The notes under the pieces were generated by a model. It was given only the letters and a program-made list of their open reading frames with translations. It was not told where the DNA came from and searched no databases. A DNA stretch of 64,000 bases, taken from NCBI RefSeq assembly GCF_030811455.1, contig NZ_JAUSQU010000001.1:6138001-6202000 (forward strand). The letters are read 5' to 3'. This DNA is from Streptosporangium lutulentum (GTDB lineage: Bacteria > Actinomycetota > Actinomycetes > Streptosporangiales > Streptosporangiaceae). The position numbers and the translations under genes are program-made. Position 1 is the stretch's first letter, and each line of letters begins with the position of its first letter. This document shows positions 15,812 through 25,312 of this stretch, piece by piece.

Positions 15812-16693
15812 ATGGCGGGACGTGTGGAAGCCCACGGAGTGCCGGATCGGCGGAAAGCCCGCGGAGTGATCGGGCGGCTGAAGGAGCGTGGACTGCTCGG
15901 TGAGGTGGCGGCCGAGTTCGTGGGAACCCTGATCCTGATCCTGTTCGGGGTGGGCGTCGTGGCCCAGGTCGTGGGCGGCGGCATCGGCGACCACGACAGC
16001 ATCGCCTGGGCCTGGGGCATCGGCGTCACGATGGGTGTCTACGTCGCGGGTCGCATCAGCGGCGCCCATCTCAACCCCGCCGTCACGATCGCCCTCGCCG
16101 CGTTCAAAGGGTTCCCGTGGTACAAGGTCGCGCCCTACGCGCTGGCGCAGACCGCCGGGGCGTTCGTGGCCGCGATCATCGTCCGCTTCAACTACGGCGA
16201 AGTGCTCGAAAAGGTCGACCCCGGGCTGACCACCAAGACGCAGAGCGTCTTCTCCACACTGCCCGGCAACGGATCCCTGCCCATCGGCACCTGGGGCGCG
16301 TTCCGCGACCAGGTGATCGGCACCGCGATCCTGCTCCTGCTCATCCTCGCCGTCTCCGACACGCGCAACTCGGCCCCGCTGGCGAACCTCGCCCCCTTCA
16401 TCGTCGGCCTCATCGTCGTGGGCATCGGCATGGCCTGGGGAACCAACGCGGGCTACGCCATCAACCCGGCCCGTGACTTCGGGCCGCGGCTCGCCTCGTT
16501 CCTCACCGGCTATCAGAACGCCTGGCGAGATCAGTATGGCCAGCTCTACTTCTGGGTACCGATCGTTGCACCGGTGATCGGGGGACTGATCGGCGCGGGC
16601 CTCTACCAGACCCTGGTGGCCCGTTTCCTGCCGGAGGAGGAAATACCCGAGGCAGGCCGGGTGGCGCCTCCCACCGACTACAAGCCCACCTGA
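15812..16693 (+). CDS. glpF: Glycerol uptake facilitator (aquaglyceroporin)
   Basis: 293-residue major-intrinsic-protein channel that lets glycerol enter by facilitated diffusion. The two pore-forming loops are present as SGAHLNPAVTI and GYAINPARDFGPR; the Asp after the second NPAR is the marker of glycerol rather than water channels. Six membrane spans can be traced between about residues 30 and 270. The N-terminus has about 28 extra charged residues (MAGRVEAHGVPDRRKARG). GAGGAG lies 7 bases upstream. It is followed after 54 bases by glpK, forming a glycerol uptake operon without glpD in the window. Confidence 0.93.
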   Translation: MAGRVEAHGVPDRRKARGVIGRLKERGLLGEVAAEFVGTLILILFGVGVVAQVVGGGIGDHDSIAWAWGIGVTMGVYVAGRISGAHLNPAVTIALAAFKGFPWYKVAPYALAQTAGAFVAAIIVRFNYGEVLEKVDPGLTTKTQSVFSTLPGNGSLPIGTWGAFRDQVIGTAILLLLILAVSDTRNSAPLANLAPFIVGLIVVGIGMAWGTNAGYAINPARDFGPRLASFLTGYQNAWRDQYGQLYFWVPIVAPVIGGLIGAGLYQTLVARFLPEEEIPEAGRVAPPTDYKPT

Positions 16694-16747
16694 AAACCAG
16701 CGGCCCAAGCCTCTCCCCAAGCCGACCCTCATGAGGAGGCACCATCC

Positions 16748-18265
16748 ATGCCTGACTTCGTCGGAGCAATCGATCAAGGGACGACGAGCACCCGCTTCAT
16801 GATCTTCGATCACGGTGGCAACGAGATAGCCATCCACCAGCTCGAACACAAGCAGATCCTGCCGCAGGCCGGCTGGGTCGAGCACAATCCGACAGAGATC
16901 TGGGAGCGCACGAGGGCTGTCGTCGAGACGGGGCTGAACGGTGCCAACCTGGTCGCCTCGGACCTCGCCGCACTCGGCATCACCAACCAGCGCGAGACGA
17001 CCGTGGTCTGGAACCGGGTCACCGGCCGGCCGTACTACAACGCCATCGTCTGGCAGGACACCCGCACCGACCGCATCGCCTCGGCGCTCGACCGTGACGG
17101 CAGGGGCGACGTCATCCGTCACAAGGCCGGTCTCCCCCCGGCGACGTACTTCTCCGGCGGAAAGATCCAGTGGATCCTGGAGAACGTCGACGGGGTGCGC
17201 CAGGCGGCCGAGGCCGGAGAGGCCATCTTCGGGAACACCGACTCGTGGCTGCTGTGGAACCTGACCGGCGGCACGGACGGCGGCGTGCACGTCACCGATC
17301 CCACCAACGCCAGCCGTACCATGCTCATGGATCTGGAGACCCTGGAGTGGGACGACGAACTGCTGTCGTTCTTCGGCATCCCCCGGCAGATGCTGCCGTC
17401 CATCCAGCCCTCATCCCACCCCGGCCTGTACGGCATGACCCGCAAGATCGGCCCGCTCAAGGGTGAGGTCGCGCTCTCCGGCGACCTCGGCGACCAGCAG
17501 GCGGCCACCGTCGGGCAGGTGTGCTTCGAGGTCGGCGAGGCCAAGAACACCTACGGCACCGGTAACTTCCTGCTGCTCAACACCGGCACCGAGCTGGTAC
17601 GGTCGAAGCACGGCCTGCTCACCACCGTCTGCTACCGCTTCGGCGAGAGCGCTCCGGTGTACGCGCTCGAAGGCTCCATCGCCGTGACCGGCTCGGCCGT
17701 TCAGTGGCTCCGCGACCAGCTCGGCATCATCTCCGGGGCCGAGCAGAGCGAGACGCTCGCCCGGCACGCCGAGGACAACGGCGGCGTCTACTTCGTCCCC
17801 GCCTTCTCCGGGCTGTTCGCCCCGTACTGGCGGTCCGACGCCCGGGGCGCCATCGTCGGCCTGTCGCGCTTCAACAACAACGCGCACATCGCGCGCGCCA
17901 CGCTGGAGGCGATCTGCTACCAGAGCCGCGACGTGGTCGAGGCCATGCGCCAGGACTCGGGCGTCAGCCTCGACGTCCTCAGGGTCGACGGCGGCGTCAC
18001 CGCCAACGAGCTGTGCATGCAGATCCAGGCCGACGTCCTCGGGGTGCCCGTGTCCAAGCCCGTTGTGGCCGAGACGACGGCGCTGGGCGCCGCCTACGCG
18101 GCGGGGCTGGCCGTCGGCTTCTGGAAGTCGACCGACGAGCTCAAGCAGAACTGGCTGGAGGGCCGGCGCTGGCAGCCGGAGTGGTCCGACGAGCAGCGGG
18201 CCACCGGTTACGCCGGCTGGAAGAAGGCGGTCACCCGGACCCTCGACTGGGTCGACGTGTCCTGA
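16748..18265 (+). CDS. glpK: Glycerol kinase
   Basis: 505-residue FGGY-family kinase that converts glycerol to glycerol-3-phosphate with ATP, trapping glycerol entering through GlpF. The start [20 protein letters not shown] holds the first phosphate loop; [10 protein letters not shown] and [13 protein letters not shown] are glycerol-kinase signatures. [12 protein letters not shown] and [19 protein letters not shown] are the ATP-binding elements. Length is normal. GAGGAGG precedes the ATG. It ends the operon and is followed by a stem-loop. Confidence 0.96.
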   Translation: MPDFVGAIDQGTTSTRFMIFDHGGNEIAIHQLEHKQILPQAGWVEHNPTEIWERTRAVVETGLNGANLVASDLAALGITNQRETTVVWNRVTGRPYYNAIVWQDTRTDRIASALDRDGRGDVIRHKAGLPPATYFSGGKIQWILENVDGVRQAAEAGEAIFGNTDSWLLWNLTGGTDGGVHVTDPTNASRTMLMDLETLEWDDELLSFFGIPRQMLPSIQPSSHPGLYGMTRKIGPLKGEVALSGDLGDQQAATVGQVCFEVGEAKNTYGTGNFLLLNTGTELVRSKHGLLTTVCYRFGESAPVYALEGSIAVTGSAVQWLRDQLGIISGAEQSETLARHAEDNGGVYFVPAFSGLFAPYWRSDARGAIVGLSRFNNNAHIARATLEAICYQSRDVVEAMRQDSGVSLDVLRVDGGVTANELCMQIQADVLGVPVSKPVVAETTALGAAYAAGLAVGFWKSTDELKQNWLEGRRWQPEWSDEQRATGYAGWKKAVTRTLDWVDVS

Positions 18266-18282
18266 TCGGAGTCCGGCGGGGC

Positions 18283-18313
18283 CCGGTATCGGATCCGTGT
18301 GATCCGGTACCGG
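18283..18313 (+). terminator. Stem-loop after glpK
   Basis: 13-bp stem CCGGTATCGGATC/GATCCGGTACCGG with one G-U type mismatch and a 5-base loop, starting 17 bases after the glpK stop. Confidence 0.65.
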
Positions 18314-18482
18314 CCGACCCGGTGCCGGACGTTCACGGATGCGCGGGATGCCGATCCCTGCGCTCATCGTGACGATGAGGCGCCGCCGTCACGCTTCCCG
18401 GGAGGTCCGCGACGGAGATCGTCCATGCGGCGGCGGATGACCCGACCCGAAAGATGATCTTCAGGTGGAAGACGGGCAAAAG

Positions 18483-18528
18483 CCGAAGGGCGGTCGGTGG
18501 GCGATGTCGCCCACCGACCGCCCTTCGG
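18483..18528. terminator. Very strong hairpin, probable ssrA terminator
   Basis: Perfect 22-bp inverted repeat (left arm begins CCGAAGGGCGGTCGG) with a two-base loop, about 35 bases beyond the 3' end of tmRNA on the minus strand. It can stop ssrA transcripts and any read-through from glpK. Confidence 0.8.
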
Positions 18529-18561
18529 CGATCTGTTCCGTACGGTTCGAATACGGAACGG

Positions 18562-18946
18562 GGGTGGAGGTGGCGGGAATCGAACCCGCGTCCTTCAACT
18601 CCAAGACAGGGCTTCTCCGGGTGGAGCCTGTTGTGCTTTTCTCAGCCCCGGCGATCACACAGGCAAGACGCCGACAGGCTCAGCCACTGTTTGATTTCCC
18701 GATCTTCCCCGTGGCCGGGTCGATCGGTTGAGCCTCCTAGCGATGCCAGATCCGGGCCGGAGGCGCTCCCGGGCTGGCAGAAGTCACTCGCTGCTTAGGC
18801 GGCGAGTGCCAGGTTGCCCTGGCTGACTTCGGAGTGCGTCTTATTGGCACTTGTTGGTCGCGGTCACAGTGTTAACGAGGTTATGTCCGCAGTCCTCGAC
18901 CCGCTTCACCTGACTTGCAAAGCCAAAGTCGAAACCAGTCACCCCC
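18562..18946 (-). ncRNA. ssrA: tmRNA (transfer-messenger RNA)
   Basis: About 385 nt. The 5' end GGGGGTGACTGGTTTCGAC pairs with the 3' acceptor side ending CACCTCC-ACC, and the T-arm GCGGGTTCGATTCCCGC is intact. The tag frame at 18848-18798 reads ANKTHSEVSQGNLALAA, followed by TAA; the C-terminal LALAA is the usual ClpXP/protease degron. tmRNA rescues stalled ribosomes together with SmpB, whose gene lies upstream at 21.3 kb on the same strand. The final A of CCA appears not to be encoded. The exact ends are assigned from acceptor pairing and could shift by 1-3 bases. Confidence 0.95.
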
Positions 18947-19408
18947 CTGTTGAATTGTCAACCCGATCCCGAGGGACCGAGCTATCCGAAGATACCCGTT
19001 ACAACGGTGATAACGCCAACTGAATTCCCGGAGGGCGCGCCGTACGAGGCGGTACGAGCCCTCAAAAGACGAAGCGAGGCGGCAGGAGACGAGGTGAGAG
19101 CACAGGAGAGCGGGTGAGACCCGGGAGACGACGGGGACCGCGGGACGCCGGTGAGGGACCGGGCGCGCATGGGAACGCACGAGATCTCAGAGGTGCCGAA
19201 CCCCGGGGACGCGGCTTGATCGCACGCGTCCCCGGGGTGTGACCGGCAGGGTCGAGCCGGCCCGGACGGCAGGGCCTCCCCCGAGATTGAAGCCCTGACC
19301 TCATCACAGCGACTGAGTCCGCAACCCCCCAAGCGGTGCCCAGTCACTGAGAAAGACGCAAAAGAGGCGCCCGATGGTTGCTCAGGGTGAAAAGAATATT
19401 TCAGAGAG
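18947..19408. other. Gap between the degenerate PBP gene and ssrA
   Basis: 462 bases without a supported gene. It contains a perfect 13-bp stem CCCCGGGGACGCG/CGCGTCCCCGGGG (19201-19237) that probably ends the prfB-to-PBP side transcripts. The stretch TTGACAATTCAACA just before the tmRNA 5' end on the minus strand may supply its promoter -10 (GACAAT). Confidence 0.5.
19201..19237 (-). terminator. Hairpin downstream of the smpB-PBP genes
   Basis: Perfect 13-bp GC-rich stem with an 11-base loop, about 170 bases beyond the stop of the PBP-like gene, separating it from the ssrA promoter. Confidence 0.6.
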
Positions 19409-21292
19409 TCACAGGGTGGGGTGCGGGCCCCGGAAGAACCGCCCCGCGATGGCCGCCCCCGCCGTGGGGTCCGGGCTCGCCGCCAGCACCGCCACCGCCA
19501 CGTCTCCCTGCCAGCCCACGAACCAGGACAGCGGCTTGCGGTCGCGGGTCGCGACGGCGGTGATTCCGTAGACGGAGCCGCCCGGAGCCGCGGCGGCACG
19601 GGCGGAACCCGCGACCACGCCGGAGCGCATGAAGATGCGGAGGGTCTCGACCGTCTTCGCGTCGAGCGGGACCGGGTTCAGCGGCTTGGGCGGCGCGGCC
19701 TCGACGGACGGGTCGAGCGTCTTCGGCTCGGTGACCAGGACGGGCGGCCGCCAGGTGCCCGAGGCGACCGCTCCCGCGACCAGCGCCATGGACAGCGGGC
19801 TGACCAGGACGTTCTGGCCGGCGATGGCTCTGGCCGTCGCCGCGTCCGTGCTCAGCGGCTTCATCGAGCCGCTGAAGGTCTTCAACGGAAGGGTCCACGG
19901 CGCCCCGATGCCGAACTGGGTGGCGCTGGCCTTCAGCTCGGAGCCTCCGATCCTGCGGGCGAGCGAGGCGAGCGCGGTCACGCACCCGCTGGCGAAGTTG
20001 GCCTGAAGGCTCGGCGTCTCCCCGACGGGCGGCGCCGCCTGATGGAACCGGGCGCCGCCGACACTGCGATCGGGGGGGCACGCGAGCTTCTGCTTGGGAT
20101 CCATCTGGGCCTTGATCAGAGCCTCGACGGACATGATCGAGAAGGTGCTTCCGGCGGGGAACTTCCCGTCGAACGCGTCTGTCTCCTGGTTGTACTCCTT
20201 GGTGGTGGAGACGGCCAGCACCTCACCGGTCGAGGCCTGGACCGCGACCAGCATGCCGGGGGTTCCGCCGCTCAACGCGGCGTCGGCGGTCTTCTGCTCC
20301 GTACGGTCGAGCGTGGTCAGGACCGGCGAGGTGGCGCGATCGGGATTCCACTTCTTGAGCTCGGTCACCTTCGTCGGATCCTTGAGATCCACGGTCACCA
20401 CGCGGGTCTCGGTCGAGCCGGTCAGGTGCTCCTGGTACGCCTTCTGCAGCCCGGTCCGGCCCACCGTGTCTCCGGCCCGCTGCGGTCCGCCGAGCTGCTG
20501 GACGAGCTCCGGGGTGACCGCGGTGACACTGCCGACGATCTGGGTGGGCGAGTCGGGTGCGAGCGACTGCGGCTGCCGGGCGATCTCGACGCCGGGAATG
20601 GCCGTGATCTGATCACCGAGCTGGGCGAACTTGGCGCGGCCGAAGGTGACGAGCGGCACCTCGATGTTGGGCCGGGCGGAGCGGATCCGGCTCAGCAGGC
20701 GATCCTGCGGGAATCCAGTGATCTTGGAGAGCCGCTCGCAGACCTCCTCCGCGTTCTTCAACGCGGCCGGGACCACACTCGCCACGTACAGGGTGGCCTG
20801 CTGCTGGAGCGGGTCACGGTGGCGGTCCAGGATCGGCTGGCGTTCCTGGGGGATGACGTCCACCGCGAAGCGCTGGCCCTCGTGGAGCTGAGGGTGGAGC
20901 ACGCTGGGCGACCAGCGCACCTTCCAGCTGCCGTCCACCAGGTGGAGCGGGAGTTTGCCGTCGTACTCCCAGAGGGGGTTGTTCTCCCCCAGGTCGACCT
21001 CGGCCCTGAAATCGGCCTCCACCTGATCCCCGGTGCCCCGGATCCCGGTGAGGTCGAACCGGAACGAGGCGGCGTCGAGCTGGAGTTTGGCGTCCTCCAG
21101 AGCCTTGCGGACCACCTTCTCGTTCCCGTCGGTGCGACTGGCCGCCTCGGCGTAGTCACCCGTCTGCCAGCCGACCAGGAAGTCACGCACCGCCTCGTGG
21201 GCCGAAGGCTCCTCCAGACACCCGGACAGCATGGGAGTCATCGCCGCCAGCGCGAGCGCGGCGGCGACGGTACGCCGAGCCTTCCCCGTCAC
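19409..21292 (-). CDS. Penicillin-binding-protein homologue with lost catalytic motifs (lipoprotein)
   Basis: 627 residues. A lipobox-type signal ends in MLSG-C (Cys25). An NTF2-like (MecA_N-type) domain covers about 30-140, a dimerisation domain about 150-320, and a transpeptidase fold about 330-620. All three active-site motifs are altered. SxxK is STFS at 382-385 (lysine lost), SxN is SGC at 435-437, and KTG is replaced around GIT at 576-578. The fold around them (PAGSTF, GQNVLVSPLSMALVAGAVASG, SWFVGWQGDVAVAV) is retained, so this is a maintained non-enzymatic protein rather than a random relic. A paralogue at 44.35 kb has all motifs intact. GTG start, 2 bases after the smpB stop, with AGGAACAGG overlapping smpB. 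It may act as a scaffold in the septal wall machinery. Confidence 0.85.
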   Translation of the reverse strand: MTGKARRTVAAALALAAMTPMLSGCLEEPSAHEAVRDFLVGWQTGDYAEAASRTDGNEKVVRKALEDAKLQLDAASFRFDLTGIRGTGDQVEADFRAEVDLGENNPLWEYDGKLPLHLVDGSWKVRWSPSVLHPQLHEGQRFAVDVIPQERQPILDRHRDPLQQQATLYVASVVPAALKNAEEVCERLSKITGFPQDRLLSRIRSARPNIEVPLVTFGRAKFAQLGDQITAIPGVEIARQPQSLAPDSPTQIVGSVTAVTPELVQQLGGPQRAGDTVGRTGLQKAYQEHLTGSTETRVVTVDLKDPTKVTELKKWNPDRATSPVLTTLDRTEQKTADAALSGGTPGMLVAVQASTGEVLAVSTTKEYNQETDAFDGKFPAGSTFSIMSVEALIKAQMDPKQKLACPPDRSVGGARFHQAAPPVGETPSLQANFASGCVTALASLARRIGGSELKASATQFGIGAPWTLPLKTFSGSMKPLSTDAATARAIAGQNVLVSPLSMALVAGAVASGTWRPPVLVTEPKTLDPSVEAAPPKPLNPVPLDAKTVETLRIFMRSGVVAGSARAAAAPGGSVYGITAVATRDRKPLSWFVGWQGDVAVAVLAASPDPTAGAAIAGRFFRGPHPTL

Positions 21293-21294
21293 GA

Positions 21295-21762
21295 TTACCT
21301 GTTCCTGTGCCTGAACTCGCGGGCCATCTCGCGCTTGGCCTGATTCTCCGCCAGCGTCTGCCGCTTGTCCCAGTCCTTCTTACCCTTGGCGAGGCCGATC
21401 TCGATTTTGGCCTTGCCGTCCTTGAAGTAGAGGGCGAGCGGCACCAGCGTGAGACCGCCTTCCTTGGTCTTGGCGACCAGCTTGGCGATCTCCTTACGGT
21501 GAAGCAGCAGCTTGCGGGTACGGCGCGCGGCGTGGTTGGTCCACGTCCCCATCGTGTAGGCGGGGATGTGGACGTTGATCAGCCAGGCCTCGCCGTCCTT
21601 GATGACGGCATAGCCGTCGAGGAGGGAGGCCCGGCCAAGACGTAGCGACTTGACCTCTGTGCCCTGCAGCACGAGACCAGCCTCGTAGGTGTCCTCGATG
21701 TGGTAATCGTGCCAGGCACGCTTGTTCTGGGCGATGACCTTCCGCCCGGTCTCACGTGGCAT
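21295..21762 (-). CDS. smpB: SsrA-binding protein
   Basis: 155-residue partner of tmRNA that delivers it to stalled ribosomes. Signature blocks: [46 protein letters not shown] and the C-terminal ribosome-probing tail [20 protein letters not shown]. Length is standard. The stop is 2 bases from the GTG of the PBP-like gene, so the pair is translationally close. The cognate ssrA lies about 2.3 kb downstream on the same strand. Confidence 0.97.
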   Translation of the reverse strand: MPRETGRKVIAQNKRAWHDYHIEDTYEAGLVLQGTEVKSLRLGRASLLDGYAVIKDGEAWLINVHIPAYTMGTWTNHAARRTRKLLLHRKEIAKLVAKTKEGGLTLVPLALYFKDGKAKIEIGLAKGKKDWDKRQTLAENQAKREMAREFRHRNR

Positions 21763-21898
21763 GCCTGGAGCCTACCGGGGACCGGGGGTGTGAGCCGCGC
21801 CCGAAAGCGGAAACGAGACAGGCGCGGAACACGGCACGCGAAACCGGCGGAAGCGCCCTGTGCGCACGGTGAGTACGGCGGGCACGATCACCGGCTCG

Positions 21899-22807
21899 TC
21901 AGACCCGTAGGTAACGACGGAGCGTGACGAACGACGCGAGCACACAGATGAGCACTCCGAAGACCATCGTGAGGCTGATCACCGACGCGACCGTCTCCCA
22001 CGCCAGCTCGCTGTTGTTGTTGAGGGCGACCTGCACGGCGTCGAAGAGGAACACCTTGCTGACGATCAGCAGCATCGCGGCCACCACACCGCCGATCAGG
22101 CCGGAGATGACGCCCTCCATCACGAACGGAAGCTGGATGTAGAGGTTGGAGGCACCGACCAGGCGCATGATGCCGGTCTCACGTCTTCGGTTGTAGGCCG
22201 AGAGCCGGACCGTGTTACCGATCTGAAGCGTCGCGGCGAACACCAGGATGATCGCCACCACCAGTGCCGCCCAGCGGAGTTTCTCCAGCAATCCGAAGAA
22301 CTTCTCCAGAAGCTCCTTCTGATTGATCACATTGGAGACTCCCGGGGCGCCGCTGAGCCGTTCGATCACCGCGCCGTAGGTCTCTGGATCCTTGAGCTTC
22401 ACGCGGAACGACTCGGGCATGTCATCGACCTGGATCGCCGAGAGCAGCACGGTGTTGTTGGCGTTCTGGGTCCGGAAGTTCTTGTAGGCCTCGGCCGCGT
22501 TCTCGAAGGTGACCTGCTGGACCTCCGGCATGGCCTCGATGGTCGCCTTGAGGTCCGCCTGCTCCTGCGCGTTGACGCCGCCGCTGCCCTTGCACTGCGG
22601 GAAGGCGTCGTTCTTCTTGCACAGGAAGACCGAGACCTCGACCTTGTCCGTCCAGAAGTCTCTCATGCTGGAGATCTGAGAGTTGATCATCAGGCCAACG
22701 CCCAGCAACGCCATGCCGATCGCCACGGTCACGACGACGGCGATCGTCATCGTGAGGTTACGGCGGAGGCCGATCCAGACCTCGGAGAAGATGAAGTTTG
22801 CCCGCAT
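21899..22807 (-). CDS. ftsX: Cell-division ABC transporter permease FtsX
   Basis: 302 residues with four predicted membrane spans. The first is at about 21-42 (MTIAVVVTVAIGMALLGVGL); the others cluster at 180-300. A large extracytoplasmic loop (about 45-175) contains two cysteines (FLCKKNDAFPQCKG), as in actinobacterial FtsX. With FtsE it forms a membrane complex that activates peptidoglycan hydrolases during division. MRANFIFSEVWIGLRRN is a typical family start. 32 bases separate it from ftsE upstream. Confidence 0.95.
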   Translation of the reverse strand: MRANFIFSEVWIGLRRNLTMTIAVVVTVAIGMALLGVGLMINSQISSMRDFWTDKVEVSVFLCKKNDAFPQCKGSGGVNAQEQADLKATIEAMPEVQQVTFENAAEAYKNFRTQNANNTVLLSAIQVDDMPESFRVKLKDPETYGAVIERLSGAPGVSNVINQKELLEKFFGLLEKLRWAALVVAIILVFAATLQIGNTVRLSAYNRRRETGIMRLVGASNLYIQLPFVMEGVISGLIGGVVAAMLLIVSKVFLFDAVQVALNNNSELAWETVASVISLTMVFGVLICVLASFVTLRRYLRV

Positions 22808-22839
22808 GCTCTTCCTGTCGCTTTTGCCGGTCCCTGGTG

Positions 22840-23529
22840 TCAGTACGCCTGGCCGTACACGCCACGCGACTGGTCTCGGACGATCTTGCCGTCCTCCAGT
22901 TCCACTACGCGCTTGCGCATGGAGTCGACGATGGCCGCGTCGTGAGTGGCCATGACAACCGTGGTGCCGGTCCGGTTGATCCGGTCGAGCACCTTCATGA
23001 TGCCGATACTCGTCGCGGGGTCGATGTTTCCGGTCGGTTCGTCGGCCAGCAGGATCATCGGCCGGTTGACGAACGCCCGGGCCATCGCGACCCGCTGCTG
23101 CTCACCACCGGAAAGCTCGTCGGGCATCCGGTGGGCCTTGCCTTCGAGGCCGACGAGCTCGACGACCTCGGGGACCACCTTACGGATGAATCGCCTGGGC
23201 TTGCCGATCACCTCCAGAGCGAACGCGACGTTTTCGTACACGTTCTTGTTCGGGAGCAGTCGGAAGTCCTGGAACACGCAACCAATCCGACGGCGCAGGT
23301 GCGGGATCTTGAAGTTGGACAGTCGGGCAAGATCCTTACCGGCCACGTGGATCGCACCGGAGTCGGGGCGCTCCTCCTTCAGGACCAGTCGAAGGAAGGT
23401 CGACTTCCCGGACCCCGAGGGGCCGACGAGGAATACGAACTCGCCCTTGTCGACATCGACGCTGACGTGGTCCAACGCGGGCCGGTTCTGGTTCACGTAG
23501 ACCTTGGTGACATTATCAAAATGGATCAC
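22840..23529 (-). CDS. ftsE: Cell-division ATP-binding protein FtsE
   Basis: 229-residue ABC ATPase. Walker A is GPSGSGKST, the signature [17 protein letters not shown], Walker [14 protein letters not shown], and the switch histidine lies in [10 protein letters not shown]. Partner of FtsX in the adjacent gene. The family-typical start [11 protein letters not shown] uses GTG. Two copies of CCAGTCTAGGGGG lie upstream, each giving TAGACT on this strand as a possible -10. Confidence 0.96.
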   Translation of the reverse strand: MIHFDNVTKVYVNQNRPALDHVSVDVDKGEFVFLVGPSGSGKSTFLRLVLKEERPDSGAIHVAGKDLARLSNFKIPHLRRRIGCVFQDFRLLPNKNVYENVAFALEVIGKPRRFIRKVVPEVVELVGLEGKAHRMPDELSGGEQQRVAMARAFVNRPMILLADEPTGNIDPATSIGIMKVLDRINRTGTTVVMATHDAAIVDSMRKRVVELEDGKIVRDQSRGVYGQAY

Positions 23530-23546
23530 AGGCGCATCACGGCATG

Positions 23547-23669
23547 CCAGTCTAGGGGGTAGGACGGTCTCGGGAGTGGCAGAGGTCCACTTCCGCCTCG
23601 CGCCGGCCGGAGGGCGCCGGTCTTTACTCTGGATCGACGTTCCGGTTGGCCGCAGCCCAGTCTAGGGGG
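23547..23669 (-). promoter_or_regulatory. Duplicated promoter-like element upstream of ftsE
   Basis: The 13-mer CCAGTCTAGGGGG occurs at 23547-23559 and again at 23657-23669, 110 bases apart. On the minus strand each contains TAGACT, a good actinobacterial -10 hexamer. The distal copy is also a small dyad (AGTCT/AGACT). This suggests tandem promoters or a duplicated regulator site for ftsEX. Confidence 0.5.
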
Positions 23670-23764
23670 AAGACTGGCATGGAACGTCCATAACGGAAAC
23701 AAAACGATTCGGCGCCCGGTAACAACCGCATAAAGTAGTTCTGACCTCGAAGAGGGAGGACCTC

Positions 23765-23956
23765 ATGAGTTGTGAAGACCTGGTCTGCGCGGGGTGCGCT
23801 CATCCCGTCGCCGAAGGCCGCTGTCCCCTCTGCCGCGCCAACCGCGAGCGGATGCACCAGAACGGCATGGGAGGGATGACGCCGGCGCTCATCTCGCTGG
23901 CGCTGATCGCGCTCTTCTTCCTCACCCTCGCGCTGAGGCACCTCACGGGCGCCTGA
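23765..23956 (+). CDS. Small zinc-ribbon membrane protein, unknown function
   Basis: 63 residues. CEDLVCAGCAHP and GRCPLCRAN give two cysteine pairs that could bind zinc. A short polar segment and one C-terminal transmembrane helix follow (about 39-58: TPALISLALIALFFLTLALR). GGGAGG 5 bases before the ATG strongly supports translation. It stands alone between ftsE and prfB on the opposite strand. I do not recognise a named family; the design suggests a membrane-tethered zinc protein. Confidence 0.75.
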   Translation: MSCEDLVCAGCAHPVAEGRCPLCRANRERMHQNGMGGMTPALISLALIALFFLTLALRHLTGA

Positions 23957-23968
23957 TCCTCCACGGGC

Positions 23969-23996
23969 GACCAAGGACCCTCACGAGCGCTTGGTC
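23969..23996. terminator. Weak stem-loop between the small zinc protein and prfB
   Basis: GACCAAG/CTTGGTC stem with a 14-base loop, 12 bases after the small gene and downstream of the convergent prfB, followed by a C-rich stretch. Confidence 0.4.
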
Positions 23997-24097
23997 CCCC
24001 ACGGACGGCCGAGAACCCCGAAGAGCGGCCGCGGGCACCCGTGGGGGCGCCTCACGACCGCTCACGGCGGTGTCAGTCCGCCTTCCGGCGGCCTCGC

Positions 24098-25216
24098 CTA
24101 CTCGTCGGCGCCCGACTCCTGGCGGCGGGTCCACCGGATCTCCGCCTCGATGAACTCGTCGAGGTCGCCGTCCAGCACCGCGCTCGGGTTGCCCGCCTCG
24201 GCGCCCGTCCGCAGGTCCTTCACGATCTGGTAGGGGTGCAGCACGTAGTTGCGGATCTGGGTGCCCCACGAGGTGGTGGACTCACCCCGGATCTCGTTCA
24301 GCGCGGCGGCCTCCTCCTGCCGCTTGCGCTCCAGCAGCTTGGACTGCAGGACCGCCATCGCGGTCGCCTTGTTCTGCAGCTGCGATCGCTCGTTCTGGCA
24401 GGAGACCACGATGCCGGTGGGCAGGTGGGTCAGGCGGACCGCGGAGTCGGTGGTGTTGACGCCCTGACCGCCGGGCCCCGACGACCGGTAGACGTCGACG
24501 CGCAGGTCGTCCTCGTTGATGTCGATGTGGTCGGTCGTCTCGACGACCGGCACCACGTCCACGCCCGCGAAGGAGGTCTGGCGGCGGCCCTGGTTGTCGA
24601 ACGGGCTGATCCGGACCAGGCGGTGGGTGCCGTGCTCGCCGCGGAGCGTGCCGTACGCGTAGGGGGCCTTGACGGTGAAGGTCGTCGACTTGATGCCGGC
24701 CTCCTCCGCGTAGGAGGTCTCGTAGACGTCCGTCGGGTAGCCCTTGCGCTCGGCCCACCGCAGATACATCCGCTGGAGCATCTGGGCCCAGTCGGCGGCG
24801 TCCACGCCGCCCGCCTGAGACTGAATCGTGACGACGGCCTCGCGGGCGTCGTACTCGCCCGAGAGCAGGGTGCGGACCTCAAGGGCTCCGACGTCGCTCT
24901 TCAGGGAGGCCAGCTCGCGCTCGGCCTCCTCGCGGGTCTCCTCGTCGTCTTCGGCGGCGGCCAGCTCGTAGAGGACGGTCAGGTCCTCCAGCCGCCGCCC
25001 CAGGGACTCGACCCTGTTGACCTCGCCCTGCAGGTAGGAGAGCCTGCTGGTGACCTTCTGGGCCCGTTCCTGGTCGTTCCACAGGTCCGGTGCGGCGGAC
25101 TGATCCTCGAGCTCCTCGATCTGCTTGCGCATCGCGTCGAGGTCGAGCACGTCCTGAATACTGTTCAGCGTGCCTCTAAGCTCGTTTATCTCTTCTGCCG
25201 GGTCGATGAGTGCCAC
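24098..25216 (-). CDS. prfB: Peptide chain release factor 2
   Basis: 372-residue class I release factor that reads UGA and UAA. The peptidyl-transferase GGQ motif ([12 protein letters not shown]) and the SPF anticodon-like motif (RISPFDNQG) are both present, separating it from RF1. The GTG start [15 protein letters not shown] gives normal length; the ORF could extend 15 codons upstream without family support. No in-frame UGA or frameshift site is seen near codon 26, so the usual prfB autoregulatory frameshift is absent, as expected in actinobacteria. Next to ftsE/ftsX, a common actinobacterial order. Confidence 0.95.
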   Translation of the reverse strand: MALIDPAEEINELRGTLNSIQDVLDLDAMRKQIEELEDQSAAPDLWNDQERAQKVTSRLSYLQGEVNRVESLGRRLEDLTVLYELAAAEDDEETREEAERELASLKSDVGALEVRTLLSGEYDAREAVVTIQSQAGGVDAADWAQMLQRMYLRWAERKGYPTDVYETSYAEEAGIKSTTFTVKAPYAYGTLRGEHGTHRLVRISPFDNQGRRQTSFAGVDVVPVVETTDHIDINEDDLRVDVYRSSGPGGQGVNTTDSAVRLTHLPTGIVVSCQNERSQLQNKATAMAVLQSKLLERKRQEEAAALNEIRGESTTSWGTQIRNYVLHPYQIVKDLRTGAEAGNPSAVLDGDLDEFIEAEIRWTRRQESGADE

Positions 25217-25312
25217 GTCTACAAAGGGTACGCGACCACCAAGCCCCATTGTGTACGGCAAGCACCCGTGCCATGGCTAGCATGGGCGCGCGGGGACCAT
25301 CGGGAGGCGGAC

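Noticed and set aside
18562-18600. A tRNA 3' half (T-arm GGTTCGA and acceptor) on the minus strand
   Set aside because: It is the tRNA-like end of tmRNA; the matching 5' half and the tag reading frame lie about 350 bases away.
25080-25216. Programmed +1 frameshift in prfB
   Set aside because: The frame is continuous from the start with no in-frame UGA near codon 26.
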